Assembly (NCBI GenBank): GCA_028583405.1
Contig: JAPTMU010000283.1
Span: forward strand, 127,001-191,000
Length of the DNA stretch: 64,000 nucleotides
Source of the DNA: Pogonophryne albipinna
Lineage: Eukaryota > Chordata > Actinopteri > Perciformes > Artedidraconidae
Direction: 5' to 3'
Shown: piece after piece, positions 55,916-64,000 of the stretch
Position numbering within the stretch: position 1 is the stretch's first letter
How the letters are laid out: every line of letters starts with the position of its first letter
The notes under the pieces: model-generated
Databases searched by the model: none
What the model saw: only the letters and a program-made list of their open reading frames with translations
Told to the model about the DNA's origin: nothing
Position numbers and translations under genes: made by a program

Positions 55916-56855
55916 CAGGGTTGGGAGGGTTACTTTGTAAATGTAATCAGTTACTGATTAATGAATACATGCTCTGAAAGTAATCAGAATACAGTTACAG
56001 TTATGTGTCTTATAAAAGTAACGTGTTCAGGTTACTTTTAGAATACTTTTGGAATACATTCTTTTTCCATAACAGATGGGTATGTTTTGGTGAGCAGGAG
56101 ACACTTGTTTTACTGTTTTAATGGCGTATCAAGAACTCAAACACAACATCTTGGTGTCATTCTGGACAGCTCCCTCTCATCTGCACCCCACATAAAAAAC
56201 ATCACCCGGACTGCATTCTCCTACTGTAAACCTTTCCTTAGAATATGTTATGAATTGTAAGGTGTCCTTGGGTGCTTTGAAAGGCGCCCCTAAATAGAAT
56301 GAATAATCATTATTATTTATTATTATTATTATTATTATCTGAAACGATGTAATAACTTTTAAAACTTGTTCCAGTCACTTGCCCCATGCATTCAGCAGCA
56401 GCAGGCCATTCACTTTGATTTGATCCCGTTATAAATGTCATCATTTCGACAATAAAGAAATGCTACATCAACGTTATCTTGCACATTTTATCTAACCATC
56501 TCCGTTTCTAACTTTCAATATATTTTAAAAGAGATCTCTCTCTCTCTCTCATCTGCGTGCGGGGGCGGGGCCTCACAGACACGCTGCATCTCTCTCTCCC
56601 TCACAGACATGCTGCAGCGCTGTGCAGTGTGCACACAGTTCTGCCGGTAATGAATATTACATTTTGTGAGGAAACTTTTCCACCAATAATTCCAATAAGT
56701 ATTCCAAAATGTATTCACTTCAGGTTTACGAAAGTAACTGTAATCAGATTACTCGTTTTTCAAATGTAACGCCAGCTGAATACAGTTAGCCTACTTGATT
56801 TTTGTATTCTGATTACGTAACGCCGTTACATATATTCCGTTACAACCCAACCCTG
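55916..56855. mobile_element. Nested hAT-like element (CAGGGTTGGG family)
   Basis: CAGGGTTGGGAGGGTTAC...GTTACAACCCAACCCTG with cttctagg/cttcgagg duplication (7 of 8). Confidence 0.9.
56105..56340 (+). mobile_element. LINE fragment inside the nested element
   Basis: Codes LGVILDSSLSSAPHIKNITRTAFSYC, a LINE reverse-transcriptase-end motif written here in part, then TGTCCTTGGGTGCTTTGAAAG and an ATT-repeat tail. Confidence 0.7.
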
Positions 56856-57798
56856 CTTCGAGGCTACTGTCCCGCAGCTCCTGCCTCTCTGTTGGACTCT
56901 GTTGCAGCGGGGCTGCTGCTGTGGTGCGGAGCGCACAAAGCAGACTCTTCACAACGAAGGATCACTTCTTCTTCTTCTTCTTCTTCTTCAAGGAAGGTTT
57001 CGCAGTACGCAGTCTACTGTCCCGCAGCTGCTGCCTCTCTGTTGGACTCCGGTACTGCACCTTACTCACGAGACGTTGTAAAAAAAAATATGGGTGGGGG
57101 GCGAACGCAGTAACCACTCCGCCAACGCCATAGTCACCCCCGTCGTGCGGGCCGGATGAGAATGTCTGGCGGGCCGGATGTGGCACGCGGGCCGCCAGTT
57201 GGTGGTCACTGATCTAAGGGTTAATCAAACTGCCTTAATGAGTAATTGTTAACCAGAATTGACATATTGATGAAATCAGATGCACACGATTGTGTTGTTA
57301 ACAGATGTTTTTCTTTAATTGCATGTTTTCGGTTAGAAAAACACGGAAGTTCTGAAAGCAGCTCTATGTAGAAACTACAAATGTACAATATCAGCAGTCT
57401 GCATGTAATCCAGAGATGGTAAAGAAACCTAACAGACAGGACATTTAAATCTGCATGGCTGCAACTCGAGGTGGGAAAACAGGTTTTACTCAGTCTTTGC
57501 TTGGTAACAAAGGGAATTCCTTTTTCGAATAAATCCTTATCAACCGGATAATCACAGCGTGGTCCAAGAACAACTCGTCCTAAGCATCACAACTGAACCA
57601 AAACAACAACTTGCGTCATGTAAACACTACCGGAACTTTACCCGTTAAAGAAAACAACATTTGATAAACTATGAATGAAAAATGTTAGCTTTACAAAATG
57701 TGTAGAAAAATCTCCGCAGCCCTTCAGATGTGAGCAGTCCGACCGTAACGACATTTAACATGTGAACAAGACAAACAGTAGAAATGTACTTGAGTCCT

Positions 57799-60700
57799 CT
57801 ACAGCTCCATCAGAGCTTTGATGTCATCAATGCGAGACGTTTTCTTGTCAGTGTTCGTGGAGCCAAACGCCTTGTCCACCAGCTCCTGCTTCTGCTTCTG
57901 GATCTTCACCATGGTCTCCTCCACTGAGTCCTTCACAAGGAACTGCAGCAACAAACAGAGGAATAACTACATATAATATATACATAATGAATACATTTAA
58001 GTCTTAATGGTATAATTAAATGGCGTATACTGGAGCTGCTTAGGAACATGTGAGATACACTAAGCTCTGCAGCAAAACACTAAAACAAAAGTACTAAATA
58101 AACAGTCTAGAAATAGATAGATAGATATAGGTAGATAGATGGATAGATAGATAGATAGACGGATAGATAGACGAATAGACGTATAGACGGATAGATAGAT
58201 AGATTGACGGATAGATAGATAGATAGACGTATAGACGAATAGACGGATAGATAGATGGATAGACGGATAGATAGACGTATAGACGTATAGACGGATAGAT
58301 AGATGGATAGATGGACGAATAGACGTATAGACAGATGGATAGATAGACGTATAGACGGATAGATAGATGGATAGATAGACGGATAGACGGATAGATGGAG
58401 AGACGGATGGATAGATGGATGGATAGATAGACGGATAGATAGATGGATAGATAGATGTATAGATTTATAGATGGATAGATAGATGGATAGATAGATGGAT
58501 AGATAGATGGATAGATGGATGGATAGATGTATAGATGGATAGATAGATGGATAGATAGATATAGATGGATAGATAGATGGATAGATAGATGGATAGATAG
58601 ATAGATAGATAGATGGATAGACGGATAGATAGATAGATGGATAGACGGATAGATAGATAGATGGATAGACGGATAGATAGACGGATAGATAGATGGATGG
58701 ATAGACGGATAGATAGACGGATAGATAGATGGATGGATAGACGGATAGATAGATGGATAGATAGACGGATAGATAGATGGATAGATAGACGGATAGATAG
58801 ACGGATAGACGTATAGATAGACGGATGGATAGATGGATGGATAGACGGATAGATAGATAGATGGATAGACGGATAGATAGATGGATAGATAGATAGACGG
58901 ATAGATAGACGGATAGACGTATAGACGGATAGATAGACGGATAGATAGATAGATGGATAGACGGATAGATAGATAGATGGATAGACGGATAGATAGATGG
59001 ATGGATAGACGGATAGATAGATGGATAGATAGACGGATAGACGTATAGATAGACGGATGGATAGATGGATGGATAGACGGATAGATGGATAGACGTATAG
59101 ATCAGTGCTTCTCAAAGTGTGGTCCGCGAGCGCCCCCTAGTGGTCCGTGAGTATATTGGTAAAATTTCACATTTGAAATAAAAAAAAAAAAAAAAGTTTT
59201 CCGCACTCTCGCGGGAATATCTCCGCAATGGACCGAGCTTAAGTTTCACTTTCAATTGCATGATATAGCCCAGATAAACACCTTCATCACACATGTTGCC
59301 ACTTGTTTGTACCATTTTCATGCGATTTGTAAAAAACGATGTGTTTTTGGATATTTGTGGAGTTAGGTGGTCCGCGAGTGTTTTTTTATTGGTTAAGTGG
59401 TCCTTGGTATGAAAAAGTTTGAGAAACACTGGTATAGATGGATAGATAGACGGATAGATAGATAGACGGATAGATAGATAGATAGATAGATGGATAGACG
59501 GATAGATAGATAGATGGATAGACGGATAGATAGACGTATAGATGGATAGATAGACGGATAGATAGATAGACGGATAGATAGATAGATGGATAGACGGATA
59601 GATAGATAGATGGATAGACGGATAGATAGACGGATAGATAGATGGATAGATAGATAGATGGATAGACGGATAGATAGACGGATAGACGTATAGATGGATA
59701 GATAGACGGATAGATAGATAGATGGATAGATGGATAGACGGATAGATAGACGGATAGATAGATGGATAGATAGATGGATGGATAGACGGATAAATAGATA
59801 GATATCTATCTATCCATCTGTTCTGACTTATGGTATTGAAATTGAGCAACTATTAGTCGAACCGCATAATCCTGCTTTATCCGACCATTTCTTAGTAACT
59901 TTTGAAGTACTGTTACTAGACTACAAAGCATTAGTCAAAACCTCCTGCATCTGTTAGTGCTATAGCCAAATTTAAGGAAGAGATTCCACCAATACTTAAC
60001 TCGATAGCATGTCTGCATGTAAGGGAGGAAACTTATACAAAATGTACACCACCCCAAATTGATCATGTTGTTGATAGTGCTACAGTAGTTACCGTGCTAC
60101 GGTAGTTCAGCCTCAGTAGGGTGGTCCTTAATCGACCTAGGCTGCCACACATGCAGCTGCAACTGAGGCTAAACTTCAAGGTCGATGAGGGAGGGGTAAA
60201 TGTTGTCAGATTGAGGAAAAAATTCACCAGGAGAGTTTTCTTGACTAATAGAATTCATTCTGGGGGTTGGAGCTTAGACTTTCCCACTTTCAATTTTAAG
60301 GACCACCCTAATATACATGGGGAAACACACATTTCAAGTAACTAGTTTTGAGTAAAATAGTAACTCGTTTTCAGACCTTGGTGACGACCACTCTCCTGGT
60401 TTGTCCCAGGCGGTGGCAGCGGTCGATGCACTGCTCCTCGGTCGCAGGGTTCCACGCCTTAAACACAAACAATCGTAAGTAAACATGCAGTTTTTAACTC
60501 GTAACATTTCCTCTGCAGGGTTTCTTCATTTATTTAGAAAATAATGTCTCAAACAGAAGTTACTGTCATCAATTATGGCATCTGATGTGTACAACAAAAA
60601 GAAACTCTCTGCTCTTTTCCACTTATTTGTTTGTGTTTTCTTTCTTCATAAAAGTGTATTCATTTGTTATGTTGTTGGCAGAGATCTTCTTTGTTTAATG

Positions 60701-63700
60701 CAGGTGATTTACTTTAACTGTAAAAAACCAGCCTTGTGTTGTTGTGTGATCCCTGCACATACACTGCTGTATATACTGTATTTACGCTCAGTGTATTTAT
60801 TCTTATTTATACATTTTACATCTATTTACCTACTTGTATCATTTATGTTGTACAGACTTCTGATAGATGTGTATATAACTGACTGTTTGCACTCTGGTTA
60901 GACCCTCTTCATTTCGTTACACTCTGCTTGCATTCTGTAATGACAATAAAGTAATCTAAAAACACTGCAGAAGATTTTAATACGTGATACAATCTGAGTA
61001 CACAGTTACAGTACATCAGGGGTGTCAAACTCAAGGCCCGTGGGCCAAATACGGCCCGTGACCTCATGTTATGTGGCCCGCAAGAGCTTGCAAAGAATAT
61101 TATATACAATACAATTGGTGTAATTGTTGAATATTTGCTTTCAATTATTCCAGTGTATATGCAGGAATCCTGAAGTCAGATGTAATACCTTTTAAGACCT
61201 TTTTTAAGACCCTTTCCACACATTTTAAGACCTCATCGCCACTTAGAGTTTTAACCGGTTACCTTGGCGACACACTTTACCTCACATTGACTATATACAG
61301 TATTGATTGTCCTTCCTCCTTATCTTCCAACCATTTGGACGCAGACTTGCATTTCCCCATAACGATGTTGTTTAGCAACCGGCGTAAACGGACCTTCGTG
61401 CGCTATCAAGCAGTGAGCGTGCGATGTCCTGTTCAGATGACGTCAAACCCAACGGGATGCCATCAATAAACTACACAGAATCACACTACACACCTACGCA
61501 ATGATTACATTCAGGCAGACTGTAGAATAAAACCTCTTTGGACCATTTATATACTTATTGAAAACAAGCTACAAAATGTAATACCTTGGAAAATGCCGTT
61601 TAATACTTTTTAATAGCCTTCATTTTCGCTAAATTGATTTCTCAACTTTTAATACTTTTGAAGACCCCGCGGACCCCCTGTATTTGCCCTAGACTTCTGC
61701 TTTCAGACGGAGTTATTTATGAAGTTATTACCGGAACTGATAATAATCCTATGCAAAGGGGGCTCGTTTGAATAATCTAAAATATAAATCATATTCTGGA
61801 TTTTTTAACACTTTTTTGTTTACTAGATAATTCCATGTGTTCTTTTATAGTTTTGATGTCTTTAGCATTAATCTACAATGTAGACAATTATTAAAATAAA
61901 TACAAAAACCTTCGAATGAGAAGCTGTGTCCAAACTTTTGACTAGGACAGTATATTTATATAGTTACTGTAAGGGAAACTTCTGCAGCAATGGAGAGTCA
62001 GGACTCAGAGAGACACGAGGAGAGTTGGAGCTTTGATGTCAAACACTGGTAGTTTATTACAAGTCAAACGGCCGGAGAATTCATATCACAAGTCACAGCA
62101 GCAAAAGGTTCTGACTGCACGGGTGGTTTGTCATGTCAATTCTGATCAGCCTATATCTCGATAGACCTTTTAACTAGTTTACAGAGAGTTAATCAGCATA
62201 TTGGGGGAGGCGTAAACATCTGTGGAGCTAGAGGAGATATCCCCCAACTAGAAATACTCAATCACTTGTCAGTGGTGTTTAGAAGCCAGCGTTCTCAGAG
62301 TCGTAAACCCCCCCATCAGGCCATAAAACTGACACTTAAGTGCTGGAGCACATTCCTTAAAGGAGATAACAGAATATTGGTTGGTTATTAACGTCAACAG
62401 GCAATAAGGTTAAATATCTTGGGAGTAAGGAAGAATTATTATTTGACACTTGGGAAGAGAGAAGAATTATTCTCTAACAGTTACGCTGCGTCCACACTAC
62501 AGCGTCGACAGCTTTAAAAACAGTTTCCAACGCGTCTGCCCATTCACTTTGAATGGGGTGACGTCACGTTGCCTCGCTTTTCGCCGAACTGAATTGTGGG
62601 TAGCATAGCGGTCCGTCTCCGCCGGAGACGCCGGAGTAGCCAGCGCCAGCCAATCAAATCCCGTTTCTGAAAATCTGACAGCTCAAGCGCTAGCCAATCA
62701 AACCGCGTCCAAGCTGGTAGAGATATCCCGCCGTTCATTTCTATATTTCAAAAAAAGATGGAGGAGAAACTAATTATCGCCGTAGCAAATCACCCGGTTT
62801 TGTATGACCAGACCCTCTTCACCTACCGGGATACAAACCGGAAGAACCAGGCATGGAGGGAGGTGGCAGAGACAGTGGGTGAAACTGGTAGGTTTTCGCC
62901 TGTTTGGGGAGTTTATATATATATTGCTCACATAAAATCCCCGGGTTTTTTTTACTTTGTATGTCGGGGGCGGGAGATTCATGTGATTGGTTGTTGGTCG
63001 CGTTGCTCGAATAAAATCCCCACGCTTCAGACACGCCCAGCTCCAAGCTTTTTTTGAAGCATGAGATAGTTTATTGTTCAGGGACATCTAGAAGCCCTTC
63101 TTTTTAGGAACGTAGGTTCCCTGGCGCACATTCTTTTCTCTGGACGACAGCTCTAGTTCGATTCAGGGTCCATATTGCTTTAGTCTCGCTGATAAAGAAT
63201 ATTGATTATTACACTCCAACTAGTTAAAACCTGGAGCTACAGAAAGAGTTCTTCAGAATTGATTGCGGCATCTCAACCGTGTGGTCAAACCGTGGCCCGT
63301 GACATGTCACCCCAATCCTCAAAGACCTCCACTGGCTTCCTGTCTCCCATCGCATCAACTACACAATTCTGGTCCTCACCTACAAAGCCCTCCACCATCT
63401 GGACCCCCCTTATCTCACAAACCTTCTCACTCCTTATCAACCACGGTCCCTCAGATCCACCGCAGCCGGACTCCTATCCATTCCCACATCCACACTCTGC
63501 AGCTTTGGGGACAGAGCCTTCTCAGTGGCAGCTCCTATGCTCTGGAATTCCCTCCTCCAAGATCTCCGTGACTCTGAGTCCCTCACAGTCTTTCAGTCCC
63601 GCCTCAAAACACATCTTTTCAACTCTGTCTACCCATAAGCCCCCCCCCCCTCTCAATCAACTTCCTCTTGACTGCCTTTTTATTATTTTTTATTTTACTA

Positions 63701-64000
63701 TACTTACTTGTTTGCCTGTCCTTATTTGTCTACCCTCCCTCATACTGTAAAGCGTCTTTGAGTTGTGGAAAGCGCTATATAAATAAAATGCATTATTATT
63801 ATTATGTCTTGTGAATTCTCCGGCCGAAGTCCTGACTCCTATTGCTTCAGAAGTTTCCCCCACATATTCTATCTCTCATTGTAAAGCGTCCTTGGGTTTC
63901 TTGAAAGGCACTATAAAAATCTAAATTATTATTATGAATGTACTTACGGGGTCCATGAGGAACACATGAGAGGCGGCGGTCAGGTTAAGCCCCACCCCCC
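57799..64000 (-). CDS. hltf: HLTF (helicase-like transcription factor), last three coding exons; gene continues past right edge
   Basis: SNF2-family ATPase and RING E3 ligase that remodels stalled replication forks and polyubiquitinates PCNA. Seen here in gene order: 63948-64000 ([18 protein letters not shown], end of helicase motif V), 60377-60457 ([19 protein letters not shown]..., 27 residues holding motif VI with the Arg-rich [12 protein letters not shown] core), and 57799-57942 ([19 protein letters not shown]... ending ALMEL then TAG). Joins DP|AW and TK|FL keep phase. HIRAN, RING and the first RecA lobe lie off the window. The gene is convergent with GYG1. Intron between the last two exons is about 2.4 kb and holds the tetranucleotide satellite. 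Donor GTCTGA of the middle exon is weak. Confidence 0.95.
58097..59802. repeat. GATA/GATG/GACG tetranucleotide satellite in HLTF last intron
   Basis: About 1.35 kb of (ATAG)/(GATG)/(GACG) units split by a 329-bp hAT insertion. On the reverse strand it reads as Ile-Tyr-Pro-Ser-Leu repeats, which is not a gene. Confidence 0.95.
59103..59431. mobile_element. hAT MITE inside the tetranucleotide satellite
   Basis: CAGTGCTTCTCAAAGTGTGG...AGTTTGAGAAACACTG with perfect gtatagat duplication taken from the satellite itself (59095-59102, 59432-59439). Confidence 0.93.
60620..60960 (+). mobile_element. LINE-like 3' tail
   Basis: Ends TTCATTTCGTTACACTCTGC...TGTAATGACAATAAAG, typical of fish LINE tails. 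No ORF. Confidence 0.45.
61017..61790. mobile_element. Truncated CAGGGGTGTCAAA hAT element split by insertion
   Basis: Left end CAGGGGTGTCAAACTCAAGG at 61017; text matching the 24779-25264 copy resumes after 61685 (TTGCCCTAGACTTCTGC). No right terminus found. Confidence 0.75.
61154..61685. mobile_element. Nonautonomous DNA element, about 530 bp, copy 2
   Basis: Near-identical to 32343-32873 and inserted into the hAT element around it. Confidence 0.8.
62483..63055 (+). mobile_element. Harbinger-type element fragment with MADF-domain exon
   Basis: Left part (TTACGCTGCGTCCACACTAC, GAATGGGGTGACGTCAC, TTCGCCGAACTG) and right part (GATTCATGTGATTGGTTGTTGG, TTCAGACACGCCCAGC) match the MITE at 11925-12243. 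Between them an ATG at 62758 opens a MADF/Myb-like N-terminus ([27 protein letters not shown]) running to a GTAGGT donor near 62888. Such a DNA-binding partner accompanies the Harbinger transposase. The transposase gene is absent. Confidence 0.75.
63300..63805 (+). mobile_element. L2-like LINE ORF2 C-terminus and 3' tail
   Basis: Codes [45 protein letters not shown] and [11 protein letters not shown] then a stop, TGTAAAGCGTCTTTGAG, AGCGCTATATAAATAAA and an ATT tail. 5' truncated. In HLTF intron. Confidence 0.88.
63855..63940 (+). mobile_element. Second LINE 3' tail fragment
   Basis: TTGTAAAGCGTCCTTGGGTTTCTTGAAAGGC...ATTATTATT, immediately next to HLTF exon at 63948. Confidence 0.55.

Larger units (their letters stand above)
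55774..57211. mobile_element. hAT nonautonomous element hosting a second hAT element
   Basis: CAGGGATCACCAACTACA...GTTGGTGGTCACTG with perfect atctaagg duplication (55766-55773, 57212-57219). Confidence 0.92.

Noticed and set aside
58465..59849. Open frames of Ile-Tyr-Pro-Ser-Leu repeats
   Set aside because: Translation of the GATA/GATG/GACG satellite, with no start context or homologue.
62758..63057. Possible host MADF-domain gene
   Set aside because: Lies inside a Harbinger-type fragment with matching MITE sequence on both sides; only the first exon is present.
63202..63750. 182-residue open frame
   Set aside because: Out-of-frame shadow of the L2-like LINE ORF2 end, which reads in another frame.

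Overview
The window is vertebrate nuclear DNA, almost certainly from a teleost (percomorph-like) fish. Genes are split into many short GT-AG exons, long (CA/TG)n arrays are frequent, and the introns and intergenic DNA are packed with fish-type transposons: short hAT derivatives with 8-bp target duplications, TTAA-flanked elements, a Harbinger derivative, LINE 3' ends and a tRNA-headed SINE. There are no bacterial features, CRISPR arrays or operons.

Four genes are supported. (1) ATR checkpoint kinase, minus strand, 20382 down to the left edge: 26 consecutive coding exons give about the first 1,462 residues (HEAT-repeat N-terminal half; FAT and kinase domains lie off the left edge). (2) PLS1 (plastin-1/I-fimbrin), minus strand, 36935-23212: complete in 15 coding exons, 636 residues. 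(3) GYG1 (glycogenin-1), plus strand, 42690-51307: complete in 7 exons, 340 residues, with Tyr195 and the DxD motif intact. (4) HLTF, minus strand, only its last three coding exons (64000-57799). All exon joins listed keep phase.

Layout: 1-20.4 kb ATR; 20.4-23.2 kb short ATR-PLS1 spacer holding a hAT and a TTAA element; 23.2-37 kb PLS1; 37-42.6 kb PLS1/GYG1 head-to-head spacer with candidate PLS1 leader exons and an inverted pair of hAT elements; 42.7-53.3 kb GYG1 and its likely 3' UTR; 53.3-57.8 kb a hAT-rich spacer; 57.8-64 kb HLTF 3' end, whose introns hold a GATA/GACG tetranucleotide satellite, nested elements, a Harbinger fragment and an L2-like LINE end. The genes do not form one pathway: ATR and HLTF both act in the replication-stress response, PLS1 bundles actin in microvilli and stereocilia, and GYG1 primes glycogen. 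What links them is conserved vertebrate synteny.

The most notable observations are a (CA)n run lying inside the ATR coding sequence; an ATR intron 1 that only works with a GC-AG donor; the repeated placement of CA/TG arrays directly at splice sites in three genes; opposing CA and TG arrays in one GYG1 intron; and a set of nested or deletion-derived transposons whose insertion history can be read from exact target duplications. I found no convincing new multi-gene system.
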